Assembly (NCBI GenBank): GCA_964540815.1
Contig: CAZIOH010000043.1
Location: 1-52,984 of the forward strand
Reading direction: 5' to 3'
Origin: CAZIOH01 sp964540815
Lineage (GTDB): Bacteria; Myxococcota_A; Polyangia; Fen-1088
DNA: 52,984 nt
A program made the position numbers and the translations under genes. The notes under the pieces were generated by a model, which did no database searches, was not told the DNA's origin, and saw only the letters and a list, made by a program, of their open reading frames with translations. Shown here piece after piece: positions 12,690-26,481 of the stretch (position 1 is its first letter; the number at the start of each line of letters is the position of its first letter).

Positions 12690-13460
12690 TCAGTGCTCCT
12701 CGTGCGCCACGGCCGAGCCGATGTAGACGGCGGACAGCAGCGCGAACACCACCGCCTGCACCACCGACACGAAGACGCCCATGATGAGGAACGGCACCGG
12801 TACGAGCAGCGGGATCACCGCGAAGAACGACAGCACCACCGCGTGATCCGCGCTGATGTTGCCGAGCAGCCGCATCGCCAGCGAGATCGGCCGCGCGATG
12901 TGGCTGATGAGCTCGATCGGCAGCATGAGCGGAGCCAGCGGCAGCCAGGGCCCGAGGAAGTGCTTGAAGTACTTGGGCCCGTGGGCGCGCACGCCAAACA
13001 CGTGGGTCAGGACGAACACCAGCGCCGACAGGGCCAGGTTGGTCTTGAGCGAATCGGTCGGCGGCAGGAACCCCGGGATCAGCGCCAGCAGGTTCGAGAA
13101 CAGGATGAAGAGGAACAGTGACCCGATGAGCGGCAGGTAGCGCCGGGACTCCTTCTCCCCCATCACGCCCTCCATCAAGCCGAAGATGGCGTCCGAGAGC
13201 ATCTCGAACAGGTTCCGGAGCCCGAAGCGCGGCGGCGGGACCAGCCCGCCATCCCCCGAGGCAGTCACCGCCACCCGGTAGCGCGAGGCCCCGAACGCCA
13301 GGAAGGCCACCACCAGGCAGGCCCCGAGCACGTGGTCGATGGTGAAGTGGGTGGACTGGAACATCTGCCAGGTCCAGTCCCGCGCGAAGTAGTGCTCGAA
13401 GAAGGCGCGCAGGTTGGCGTATCCAGGGAGAAAGGCGAACCAGGTGTCGTGAGGTCCCAT
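12690..13460 (-). CDS. atpB: ATP synthase Fo subunit a
   Basis: Predicted 256-residue membrane stator protein that forms the proton or sodium half-channels against the c ring. The essential arginine is in PISLAMRLLGNISADHAV, and the usual helix-rich topology is visible: a first segment near 40-60, PLIGSLFLFILFSNLLALIP near 110, and LVPVPFLIMGVFVSVVQA near 220. The gene sits 100 bases upstream of atpE and 10 bases downstream of the atpI gene on the same strand, the normal Fo order. Confidence 0.95.
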   Translation of the reverse strand: MGPHDTWFAFLPGYANLRAFFEHYFARDWTWQMFQSTHFTIDHVLGACLVVAFLAFGASRYRVAVTASGDGGLVPPPRFGLRNLFEMLSDAIFGLMEGVMGEKESRRYLPLIGSLFLFILFSNLLALIPGFLPPTDSLKTNLALSALVFVLTHVFGVRAHGPKYFKHFLGPWLPLAPLMLPIELISHIARPISLAMRLLGNISADHAVVLSFFAVIPLLVPVPFLIMGVFVSVVQAVVFALLSAVYIGSAVAHEEH

Positions 13461-13470
13461 GGGTGTCGAC

Positions 13471-13926
13471 TCAGAGCTTCTGCGGTCCGCCAGCGGGCGG
13501 CGCGGTCACGGAGCCCCCCGGCGCCGCTGCCACCGAGGCGGCTGCGCCGGGATCGACCCCAAGGAACAAACCAACGATGAGGATGGAGAACACCAGCGCC
13601 GACAGCCCGAGCGAGAAGGGCAGCACCGGCAGGGCGAGCTTTCGAATGGCAACCCACACGAGGAGCGTGAGCACGGCCATCTTGATGGTCAGCCCGGCGA
13701 CCAGGATCAGGGCTTGCCGCGGGGAATCTCCCCCGACCACGCGGGCGATCGCCCGGACGCCGAGCCGGCGCACGGTCCAGAAGTTCGCGATGGCGAGACA
13801 GGCTCCCAATCCGGCCGCGAGCATAGCGCGTCCATCCCACAGGAGCCCGGACACGGTCGTGGCGACGACGCCGAGGACGAGGTTCGCCCGGTGGATGGAG
13901 GTGAGGGAGTCGGTCGCCATGTTCAC
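13471..13926 (-). CDS. atpI: ATP synthase subunit I-like membrane protein
   Basis: Predicted 151 residues with four hydrophobic segments and a Pro/Ala/Gly-rich tail. Length, position immediately before atpB and the ANFWTVRRLG segment after the second helix fit the ATP synthase I family, which helps assemble the c ring. GTG at 13926 overlaps the upstream stop as GTGA; ATG at 13920 is an alternative two codons later. Sequence conservation in this family is low, so the call leans on context. Confidence 0.75.
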   Translation of the reverse strand: MNMATDSLTSIHRANLVLGVVATTVSGLLWDGRAMLAAGLGACLAIANFWTVRRLGVRAIARVVGGDSPRQALILVAGLTIKMAVLTLLVWVAIRKLALPVLPFSLGLSALVFSILIVGLFLGVDPGAAASVAAAPGGSVTAPPAGGPQKL

Positions 13927-14216
13927 TGTCGATCTCGAGGAGGTTTTTTGGTTTCGTTTTCGTCAAGGCCCCGCTTGTACTGACGGGTCACGCGCACGAT
14001 CGCCTTCACCGCCGCTCCCACTCCCGAAAAGAAGCCGACACAGGTCAGCCAAGGCGTCGTGCCGAACTTGTGGTCCAGCCATCTGCCCCCGAGATAACCG
14101 ATGGCGATGGCCACGGCTATCTCGATACCGACGGCGCCGGTGGTGCCGGCAATCCGCCACATATTTTTGGTCTCAGGATCGATGAGCGGGCGTTGCGCTA
14201 ACACGCCCTGGCCCAC
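13923..14216 (-). CDS. AtpZ/AtpI-type small ATP synthase accessory protein
   Basis: Predicted 97 residues with two membrane helices (about 22-43 and 52-72): GIEIAVAIAIGYLGGRWLD followed by a Thr-Pro turn and TCVGFFSGVGAAVKAIVR. This is the pattern of the short AtpZ/AtpI (Fo-associated, sometimes called Mg2+/Ca2+ transporter-like) proteins that open many atp operons. GTG at 14216 has GGAGGG 12 bases upstream; Met19 is an alternative start. It overlaps the next gene by four bases. Confidence 0.8.
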   Translation of the reverse strand: MGQGVLAQRPLIDPETKNMWRIAGTTGAVGIEIAVAIAIGYLGGRWLDHKFGTTPWLTCVGFFSGVGAAVKAIVRVTRQYKRGLDENETKKPPRDRQ

Positions 14217-14321
14217 AAAGCAAGACCGCCCTCCCCGAGCGACCCCCGTCGAGTGACAGCGGGGCGTCCGACGGGGCGTCCAAGGGGTCCAGATCTTCAG
14301 GGCAAATCCCCAGGGGCGTCC

Positions 14322-15629
<1,308 letters not shown>

Positions 15630-15791
15630 TGCGGGATCCCTCAACCTACGCTGGCCACGCAGGTGCGGCCGGCGCCACCATGGTTGCGCCTCGTCCTCAG
15701 GCCGCGCGCGGCGGTCGAGGGTGAACGTGAACCGGGAAGGGCACGCAGACGAGGAGCAGACTGCGAGGATGGATGTGGAGCCACGGTCACC

Positions 15792-18485
<2,694 letters not shown>

Positions 18486-18528
18486 CGCGCGTGTTTATAC
18501 CAGAAGCGCCCCTGCGGCGAGGCTCGGG

Positions 18529-19305
18529 TTACTGCTTGTGAAGCGGCGCGCGCACTTTTTGGGTGCAGGTCACGAGGTGCGCGTCGGCGTAGGTGTCGAC
18601 CCGCGTGTAGGTCGCGACCAGGGTGGCGTTGGTCCGGTCGTTCACGCGGACCGTGAGCTCGTACTTGGTGGCGGTCCAGGTCGAGCTCGAGATACCGCCG
18701 ATCGGGGAGGCCGCGGTGCACTTGTTCACTCCGGTGCCGAGGTGCGCCCCGCCGCCGTCGACGTCGAGGTGGATGCTGCAGAGCCAATCGGCGGTCAGCG
18801 CAGCCACGCCGACCGGACCGGCGGTGACGACCAGGATCTGGCGATCGGAGGGCTTGTCCGCGAGCGAGGTGGTGGTGCCCGTCCCGTCGCTGCAGCTGTT
18901 GTCGGAGGCCGCGGCCAGCCCGAAGACCCAGCTCCCGAGGTAGTCGCTGGCGGTGCCGGAGACCTGTCCGCTGGTGGGCGCGCCCCCGCTGCCGGCCGTG
19001 GTCCCACCGGCGCCGCCCGTGCCGCCTGCGCCCGTCGAGCTCCCGCCGGAGCCAGATCCGGTCGCGGCCCCGGCGAAGCACGTCCCGAGCGTGAGATCGC
19101 AGAAATATCCCTGAGGACATTGACTCGGGTTCGAGCCCGACGGACTGCTGCAGGCCAGCGTCCCGTCCGCCGGATGCGGATCGTAGGTGCAGGCCGCCAG
19201 CGCGGAGATCCAGAGCCCGAGCGCCAGCCAGGCGATGTGCCCGCCAGGCGTCGGCCGGGCGCCTGGCCGACGCGTCGCGCGGGTGCGATCCAGATCGACC
19301 CTCAT
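18529..19305 (-). CDS. Predicted lipoprotein with Gly/Ser linker
   Basis: Predicted 258 residues. After a basic N-terminus and a hydrophobic stretch the lipobox LAAC places the lipid Cys at residue 39. A short Cys-containing segment (CSSPSGSNPSQCPQGYFC, DLTLGTCF) resembles the small Cys-rich motif at the start of many myxobacterial surface lipoproteins, followed by a G/S/T linker (about 84-115) and a globular domain of about 140 residues with two more Cys pairs. No family recognised. ATG at 19305 overlaps the upstream TPR gene stop as ATGA, so they are translationally coupled and likely work together at the envelope. gyrA follows after 43 bases. Confidence 0.75.
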   Translation of the reverse strand: MRVDLDRTRATRRPGARPTPGGHIAWLALGLWISALAACTYDPHPADGTLACSSPSGSNPSQCPQGYFCDLTLGTCFAGAATGSGSGGSSTGAGGTGGAGGTTAGSGGAPTSGQVSGTASDYLGSWVFGLAAASDNSCSDGTGTTTSLADKPSDRQILVVTAGPVGVAALTADWLCSIHLDVDGGGAHLGTGVNKCTAASPIGGISSSTWTATKYELTVRVNDRTNATLVATYTRVDTYADAHLVTCTQKVRAPLHKQ

Positions 19306-20372
19306 CGGAAGCTCACCCGAAGCATGGCCCCTCCGACGTGGGGGCCGGCGAGCGGCAGGAGCGCGACCGGGGAGGTCGGCGGCTTTTCTGTCTCGGATCG
19401 TTCCTGGTTGGTGGCGAGCAGGTAGACCCCCACTCCGGTGGTGATCCCCCCGAGGATGTAGCCCACCCACTGCAGCGATTCGAAGGACTGCCCACGCTTC
19501 TCGACCGCGGGGTCGAAGACCTTGGCGGACTCCACGCTCTTCGACTCGGCGCGGGCCCCGAGCCCGAAGAGCGCCCCGACGAGCATGGTGCCACCGCCGA
19601 CCGCGGTCAGGACCTTGCCGAGGCGCCTGCGCCCGGCCGTCCTGCCCTCGGCGCCTGGCCCGGAAGTCGAGGCCGCACCCACGTCCGCGCTCGCGCCGGG
19701 CAGGCTCGTCCCGGGCGATCCGGCCCCGGCCGGGGGAGCCGTCGCGGCGGCCGCCGCGGAAGCTTCGGCCGCCGCGGAAGCTTCGGGGGGGAGGACCGGC
19801 GGTGCGTTCGCGGGCGGCGGCGGCGGCGGCGCGCTCGGTGACACCGTTCGCGGCTCGGGCGACGCGCTCCGCGAGGCGGTCGGTGTCGGCTCCGACGCGG
19901 CGGGGACGGGGGCGGGTTCGGTCGCGCCCGCTGCCGCGGTGACCGGCGGGGGCGTCGTCGTGACCTCGGCCGGAGGGCTGCGGGTCGGCGCGGCCTTCTC
20001 GAGCTCGCGCATCTTGGCCTGGATGTCCGAAAGGTTGGGCGGCTCCGGGACGTAGCGCAGGTAGGTGCGGTAAAAGTGCAGCGCCTCGGTCGGGTGCCCC
20101 GCCAGGCGGTGGGCCTGCGCCAGGTTGAAGAGGAAGGCCGGATCGCTTTTGGCCTCGTAGGCCGCCTCGAACTCCCGGATGGCCTCGTCGTACTTTCCGA
20201 GATCGTAGTAGGCCTTGCCGCTCTTGAAGTGCGCCTTGGCGGCGACGGGGTCCTCCTCCGGCGCTGACGGCGTCGACTCGGCGCGCACCGCCGCGGCCTG
20301 GAGCAACCCGCCGCCGGCGACCACCGCGAGCACCGCGGCCACGACGAAGGGGGATCCGGAGGGTTTGAGCAT
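19302..20372 (-). CDS. Secreted TPR protein with Pro/Ala linker and C-terminal membrane segments
   Basis: Predicted 356 residues. A signal peptide (FVVAAVLAVVAGGGLLQAAAV) precedes about two tetratricopeptide repeats (residues 45-115: AKAHFKSGKAYYDLGKYDEA, then PAFLFNLAQAHRLAGHPTEA). Residues 130-250 are a Pro/Ala/Ser linker, and two hydrophobic helices follow (about 255-275 and 305-325). The plan is common in Myxococcota envelope proteins of unknown role; TPRs suggest protein-protein binding in the periplasm. The linker contains an exact 18-base tandem duplication (19750-19785). Confidence 0.8.
   Translation of the reverse strand: MLKPSGSPFVVAAVLAVVAGGGLLQAAAVRAESTPSAPEEDPVAAKAHFKSGKAYYDLGKYDEAIREFEAAYEAKSDPAFLFNLAQAHRLAGHPTEALHFYRTYLRYVPEPPNLSDIQAKMRELEKAAPTRSPPAEVTTTPPPVTAAAGATEPAPVPAASEPTPTASRSASPEPRTVSPSAPPPPPPANAPPVLPPEASAAAEASAAAAATAPPAGAGSPGTSLPGASADVGAASTSGPGAEGRTAGRRRLGKVLTAVGGGTMLVGALFGLGARAESKSVESAKVFDPAVEKRGQSFESLQWVGYILGGITTGVGVYLLATNQERSETEKPPTSPVALLPLAGPHVGGAMLRVSFR
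19750..19785. repeat. Exact 18-base tandem duplication in the TPR gene linker
   Basis: Two adjacent identical 18-base copies (19750-19767 and 19768-19785), each beginning GCCGCCGCGG and ending AAGCTTCG, encode EASAAA twice. In phase with the codons, so the event only lengthened the flexible linker. Confidence 0.9.
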
Positions 20373-20430
20373 GGCCGCTCGATTATCGCCGATTCGCGCG
20401 GGAAAATGAAAGTCGTCCGCGCGGTCCAGT

Positions 20431-20464
20431 TCGCGCGGCTCCGGGCGGCCCTCGCGCGGCTCCG
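20431..20464. repeat. Short direct repeat upstream of the TPR gene
   Basis: TCGCGCGGCTCCG occurs at 20431-20443 and again at 20452-20464 in the 109-base space between the TPR gene and the HD-GYP gene. The space is otherwise GC-rich with no clear promoter. Confidence 0.6.
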
Positions 20465-20481
20465 CGCGGCCTCTCCGCCCG

Positions 20482-22149
<1,668 letters not shown>

Positions 22150-22353
22150 GCGTGGTGGACCCAGCCCGCCGGGGCCCCCCCGGCCAGCGCCATCTCCGAA
22201 GCAGCCGAGGCCGAAGCCGAGGAAGGATCACGTTCGGTCATTCGGTGGCTTTGCCCCAAGACTTGAACCTACCAGAATCCCCCGGGCACGAAAAAGATCC
22301 CCGCGCGGCAGGCGGTTCGAGCCCCGGCCGGGGCCCGGAGCGCAGCCCGGTCC

Positions 22354-23142
22354 TCACCCGCCCCTCAGGTCCTGCTGCTGGCGCGTCAGCTCCTTCCAGC
22401 GCTGCTCCCGGGCCTGGACCGTCCTGGCGCCGCCCTCGACGTCACTCTTCTCCGACCGCCAGGCGGCATTCCTTCCTCTCCACTGGGACTCGTAGTCGGA
22501 CGGGTCGATCTCCGAGGCGAGCTTGACCCCCTTTTGCTTGGCCACCCGGGCCTTCTCGAGCTCGACCCGGGCCGAGGCGGCCTCCACGTGCGCCTCGGCG
22601 GCCGCGATCCGCTGCCTGGTCCAGGCCCTCCGCGCGTCCAGCCAGTCGAGCTTGGCCCGGGCGGCGTCGACCCCGACGTCGGCCAGGGCCTTGCTGTGGG
22701 CCGCCGCGTTCGCGTCGGTCTCGTTGCGTGACGCCCGCGCCCCCTCCTGCTGGGCGACGGCCTTCTCGACCTCGAGCTGGGCTTGCTGCACCTCGCTGTC
22801 GGCCGCGGTCCGATCGCGCCCGAGCGCATCGAGGTCGGCGAGCGCCGCCCGCTTCTCCGCCTCCGCGAGCGCGAGGTCCTTGCGGGCATCGGCCACCGCC
22901 AGGCGTTCCTCCGAGGGAATGGGATCCATCACGGCGTCGTCGACCGTGTACTTGAGGCCGCCGCCGCAACCACCCGCGCCCGACAGAATGACCCCGATGA
23001 CCCCGACGGCCCCGACGGCCCCGACGACCGCCCCCAGCGCCGCCCGCCCGCCGCGGGTGAGCGCGCGCCCGATCCTCGATTGTCGAGTCGCGGTCTTCGA
23101 GGTCCTTCGCTCGGGCCTCGGCCGGGACGGGCCTTCCGTCAT
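22354..23142 (-). CDS. Predicted membrane-anchored or lipid-anchored coiled-coil protein
   Basis: Predicted 262 residues, unrecognised. A long basic N-terminus (residues 1-35) leads to a hydrophobic run containing AVVGAVGAVGVIGVILSGAG followed by a Cys, possibly a weak lipobox. From about 75 to 230 it is Ala/Glu/Arg/Lys heptad-like and predicted to be coiled coil, without Pro. ATG at 23142 is chosen since GAGGAGG lies seven bases upstream; the earlier ATG (23148) and GTG (23160) sit too close to it. The hydrophobic run is encoded by nine-base tandem repeats. Divergent from coaX. Confidence 0.65.
   Translation of the reverse strand: MTEGPSRPRPERRTSKTATRQSRIGRALTRGGRAALGAVVGAVGAVGVIGVILSGAGGCGGGLKYTVDDAVMDPIPSEERLAVADARKDLALAEAEKRAALADLDALGRDRTAADSEVQQAQLEVEKAVAQQEGARASRNETDANAAAHSKALADVGVDAARAKLDWLDARRAWTRQRIAAAEAHVEAASARVELEKARVAKQKGVKLASEIDPSDYESQWRGRNAAWRSEKSDVEGGARTVQAREQRWKELTRQQQDLRGG
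22988..23023 (-). repeat. Nine-base tandem repeat in the membrane segment of the coiled-coil gene
   Basis: Four units of nine bases (ATGACCCCG twice, ACGGCCCCG twice, plus strand), read on the minus strand as repeats of Val-Gly-Ala or Val-Ile/Gly. They build the hydrophobic segment, so copy number changes would lengthen or shorten the membrane span. Confidence 0.85.
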
Positions 23143-23216
23143 CGTCATGCCTCCTCGCACGTCGCCAAGCCGGGATGATAACCTGCCCCCTCGACACCCA
23201 CCCCGGAAGAAATGCC

Positions 23217-24038
23217 ATGCTCCTCGCCATCGACGTCGGCAACACCAATATCGTCCTCGGGCTGTATGCCCTCTCCGCGGGTGCCGCCCTCCCCGCGGGG
23301 GCCGGCCCGGGCCGCGCCGGCGGTGCGGGGCTGCGCGCGCACTGGCGGCTCGACACCCGGGCCTCGCGAACCAGCGACGAGTACGCCGCGCTCCTGGCCC
23401 AGCTCTTCGCCCTGCGCGGCTTCCGGCTCGACGACGTCAGCGCGGTGATCGTGTCGTCGGTCGTGCCGCCCGCCGTCTTCCCGATCGAGAAGCTGTGTCG
23501 CGATCACCTGCACCGGGAACCGATGGTGGTCGGGCCCGGGATCAAGACCGGGATCGCGGTGCTGTACGAGAATCCGCGCGAGGTGGGCGCGGACCGCATC
23601 GTCAACGCCGTGGCGGCTCACGCCCGCTGGCCCGAGGGGGCCATCGTGGTGGACTTTGGAACCGCCACCACCTTCGACGTGGTCACGCCGCGCGGCGAGT
23701 ACGCCGGCGGCATCATCGCGCCCGGTTTGATGGTATCGGCCGACGCCCTCTACGCGCGGACCTCCAAGCTCCCGCGGGTCGAGATCGCCCGTCCCCGCAC
23801 GGCGATCGGCAAGAACACCGTGGCCAGCATCCAGGCGGGTCTGGTGTTCGGCTACGCCGGGCTGGTGGACGCGCTCGTCGGCCGCATCCGCGCCGAGGTG
23901 GACTTCTCTCCGCGCATCGTGGCCACCGGAGGGCTGGCCACGCTCATCGCCGCCGAGTCGTCCACCATCGACGAGTGCGACGACATGCTGACGCTGGACG
24001 GGTTGCGGCTGCTCCACGAGCGGAACCGGGCCGCGTGA
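23217..24038 (+). CDS. coaX: Type III pantothenate kinase
   Basis: Predicted 273 residues. CoaX phosphorylates pantothenate, the first step of CoA synthesis, independently of feedback by CoA. Seen: LLAIDVGNTNIVLGLY at the start, GADRIVNAVAAHARWP, IVVDFGTATTFDVVTPRGEYAGGIIAPGL, and a TGGLATL motif near the end. ATG at 23217 has GGAAGA seven bases upstream. A Gly/Ala/Pro-rich insertion of about 20 residues after the first strand is unusual for this family. It overlaps the next gene as GTGA. Confidence 0.95.
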   Translation: MLLAIDVGNTNIVLGLYALSAGAALPAGAGPGRAGGAGLRAHWRLDTRASRTSDEYAALLAQLFALRGFRLDDVSAVIVSSVVPPAVFPIEKLCRDHLHREPMVVGPGIKTGIAVLYENPREVGADRIVNAVAAHARWPEGAIVVDFGTATTFDVVTPRGEYAGGIIAPGLMVSADALYARTSKLPRVEIARPRTAIGKNTVASIQAGLVFGYAGLVDALVGRIRAEVDFSPRIVATGGLATLIAAESSTIDECDDMLTLDGLRLLHERNRAA

Positions 24039-24880
24039 TCGACTGGCAGGCGTGGCTGGCCGAACCGGCGACCTCGGACGAGCGGGTCGTGGCCCGGGCC
24101 TCCGCCGCCGACGCCGAGCTGGCGCTGCTCGCCGTCCTGGCTGACGACGGGGAGAGGATGCGCCGCTGTCCGGTCCTGGCGACGGCGATCTTCGGCAACC
24201 CGCGGGCCTCCATGACCATCGCCAACCGCGCGCTCGTGACCTGCGCCAGGATCGGTGTGACCCCACCGGACTTGCCTGGGTTCGAGGAGCTCGTGGCCGA
24301 TATCGAGGCCGACGCCGCGCGGGTCGATCCGGCCACGCGGGATCGCGCGTTCGCCGAGCTCCTGGTGGTGGCGACCTCCGATGACGCGGCGGAGACCGAG
24401 CGCGAGTCGACGTCGGCGCCTGCGCCGGCGCCGGCGCCCGCGGCACCCCCACCCGCGCCCGGCCTGCGCCGCCGGGCGGTCATCGACTTCACCAAGCTCA
24501 AGCTCTACGAGAAGGTGCGCCTCGCGACGCTCGGGAATGCCAACTGCCGGCAGACGCTGCTCCGTGACCCCAATCGCATGGTGGCCCTCGCCGCCATTCG
24601 CTCGCCGCAGATCACCGACGGCGAGGTGGCGAAGGCGGCAGGCAACCGCGCGCTCGGTGAGGAGGTGATCCGCTACATCGCCAACCGCAAGGAGCTGGTC
24701 AAGCTCTACGCCGTCAAGCTGGCCCTGGTGGGTAACCCAAAGTGCGCGCTGGCGGTGACGTTGCGTCTGCTCCCCACGTTGCACCTCGAGGACATCAAGC
24801 AGCTCGCGCGCTCGAAGAACATCCCCGGCGCGCTGGCGATCGCCGCGAAGAAGCTGGCGGCGGCGCGCGGCCCGCAGTAG
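24035..24880 (+). CDS. Deltaproteobacterial repeat protein (leucine-rich repeat variant-like), function unknown
   Basis: Predicted 281 residues starting at GTG 24035, which overlaps the coaX stop. The N-terminal 115 residues are an alpha-helical region; a Pro/Ala linker (APAPAPAPAAPPPAPG) follows; the C-terminal half is a conserved helical repeat array: LYEKVRLATLGNANCRQTLL, DPNRMVALAAIRSPQITDGE, VIRYIANRKELVKLYAVKLA and NPKCALAVTLRLLPTLHLED. I recognise this from deltaproteobacterial genomes, where it is annotated as a leucine-rich repeat variant or HEAT-like protein of no known role. Right-handed helical arrays usually bind protein. Confidence 0.75.
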   Translation: MIDWQAWLAEPATSDERVVARASAADAELALLAVLADDGERMRRCPVLATAIFGNPRASMTIANRALVTCARIGVTPPDLPGFEELVADIEADAARVDPATRDRAFAELLVVATSDDAAETERESTSAPAPAPAPAAPPPAPGLRRRAVIDFTKLKLYEKVRLATLGNANCRQTLLRDPNRMVALAAIRSPQITDGEVAKAAGNRALGEEVIRYIANRKELVKLYAVKLALVGNPKCALAVTLRLLPTLHLEDIKQLARSKNIPGALAIAAKKLAAARGPQ

Positions 24881-24889
24881 ATCACGCCG

Positions 24890-26008
24890 GTGGCCGACAG
24901 CGAGCTTTGGGCCGAGGTTCGTGGCTTTCCCGCCCGTCTCGGTGCCCTCATCACCGATCCCGAGCGGGCCCTGGCCGCGATCGAGACGAGCGGGCGTGGT
25001 GGGTTCAGCCTGCTCCTCATGTGGTGCCTGGCGACCGCGCTGACCTTGCGGTTCGCCGATCTGGCGGATGCGCTCGTCGGGTACGACGCGGGCGGGGGGA
25101 TGCGCGTCGTCTCGGTGCTCGCGGGCGAGCTGTCCCAGGCGATCCCGCTGGCGCTCGGCGCCTCCCTGGCCATCGTCCTGCTGGCGGGATCCCGGCGCGA
25201 GCCGTCGACCGACCTCGAGCTCGGGTGCGCGGCCGCCATTCCCTTCCTCGTGTTGCGGGCGCTGGCGCGAACCTTCGTCTTCGTGCGCGGACACGAGCTG
25301 TCGGGGCGGGCGCTGCGTGGGTCGTACCTGCTGGCCGGGATCGGCTCCGCGGTGGTGCTGGCGCTGGCGCTGCGCATGGCGCGACGGCGGCCGCAGCGCC
25401 CCCGCGTCGCGGGCGCTCACGCCGACGATGCGGTGGCGGCTGCGCGGAGGCACCGCTCGGCGCTCGGGGCTGGGCTGGCGGCGCTCGGGATGCTGGCGGT
25501 CGGTCTCGCCGTCGAGGTCCGGTCCACCGTGAGCCAGGGCGATCGACTGGGACCGCTCTCGCGCGGCTCGCCGGCCCCGGAGCTCACCTTGCCGCGCATC
25601 GACGGGCCGGGTGGAATCGTCTCGCTGGCGGATCTGCGCGGGCGGGTGGTGGTGCTCGATTTCTGGGCCACCTGGTGTCCGCCCTGCAAGGCCATGCTCC
25701 CCACCTTGCATGCCCTGTCCGATGCGTGGTCCGGAAAGGGCGTGACCTTCGTGGGGATCGAGTCGGATGGGGAGCAGTCCTCGCCCGAGGACGTGAAGGC
25801 CTTCCTGGTCGAGCACGCGATCCCTTACCCGGTCGTCCACGACGACGGGCGGGTCAACCAGCTCTATCGGGTGCGGGTGCTGCCGACCCTGGTGGTGGTG
25901 GGCAAGTCGGGAGAGGTCCGGGCCGTGTTCATGGGCCTCACCTCCGAGTCCACCTTGCGCGGCGCCATCGAGCGCGCGCTGGCCAGCCCCGCCCAGCCCG
26001 GGCACTGA
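24890..26008 (+). CDS. Membrane protein with C-terminal TlpA-like thioredoxin domain
   Basis: Predicted 372 residues from GTG 24890, nine bases after the previous gene. The N-terminal 200 residues hold about five membrane helices in a Yip1-like arrangement (e.g. GGFSLLLMWCLATALTL; PLALGASLAIVLLAG), and residues 230-372 are a redoxin domain with WATWCPPCKAMLPTLHAL, the TlpA/ResA-type CxxC, plus VLPTLVVVGKSGEVRAVF with the cis-Pro. It likely faces the periplasm to keep thiols reduced, as for cytochrome c maturation. The fusion of a multi-helix membrane domain to TlpA is uncommon. Confidence 0.85.
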   Translation: MADSELWAEVRGFPARLGALITDPERALAAIETSGRGGFSLLLMWCLATALTLRFADLADALVGYDAGGGMRVVSVLAGELSQAIPLALGASLAIVLLAGSRREPSTDLELGCAAAIPFLVLRALARTFVFVRGHELSGRALRGSYLLAGIGSAVVLALALRMARRRPQRPRVAGAHADDAVAAARRHRSALGAGLAALGMLAVGLAVEVRSTVSQGDRLGPLSRGSPAPELTLPRIDGPGGIVSLADLRGRVVVLDFWATWCPPCKAMLPTLHALSDAWSGKGVTFVGIESDGEQSSPEDVKAFLVEHAIPYPVVHDDGRVNQLYRVRVLPTLVVVGKSGEVRAVFMGLTSESTLRGAIERALASPAQPGH

Positions 26009-26026
26009 GCCCCTGCATCGACCGGG

Positions 26027-26245
26027 TCAGGCGAGCGATTCGCGGCGCGCGACTTCCTCGACGAAGTAGGCGCTGCGGTGCCGGGCCGTCGGCAGATGGC
26101 TGTCCCAGCAGCCGGCCGAGCAGAAGACCAGCTTGACCCGTCCGCTGTTGCAGGTGCTGACCGAGCAGCGAATCAGCTTGGCGCCGATGGCAATGGGTTT
26201 GCGGCACATCGAACACACGAGACCTGTGCTGGGTGGCGTCGTCAT
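26027..26245 (-). CDS. Small zinc-binding Cys-rich protein
   Basis: Predicted 72 residues. Cysteines are spaced C-x2-C (CSMC), then a CSVSTC pair, then CSAGC, followed by WDSHLPTARHRSAYFVEE. The pattern is of a treble-clef-like or double zinc finger, and the CSVSTCN ... CWDxHLPxxRHR signature is one I recognise from short myxobacterial proteins of unknown function. ATG 26245 with GAGG about six bases upstream is preferred over TTG 26260. Divergent from the Fam20-like gene across a 236-base space. Confidence 0.7.
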   Translation of the reverse strand: MTTPPSTGLVCSMCRKPIAIGAKLIRCSVSTCNSGRVKLVFCSAGCWDSHLPTARHRSAYFVEEVARRESLA

Positions 26246-26481
26246 GGGCAGCCTCGGCAATTAAGGTAGCCTGACCGTCGCCGGGCGGCGAGCGGGAAAA
26301 GCGCACCGCGGGCAGCCGCACGCCCCACGCCCCCGGGTGCCCCGTCACGGCCGGGTCGGCCGCGCCCGCTCCCGGCGGCCGCGCGGGGGCGGGGGGCCAC
26401 GGGGGCGCGGTGGATGGCAGGCCAGGTCCGCCCCTCCCGCGATTTCGGGGAAATCCAGGTGGTCGCGTTAGAATTTCGGCG

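Noticed and set aside
22259..22345. tRNA-like T-arm (GGTTCGAGCCCCGG) in the HD-GYP upstream space
   Set aside because: The stem bases around the loop do not pair and no acceptor, D or anticodon arms can be drawn on either strand.
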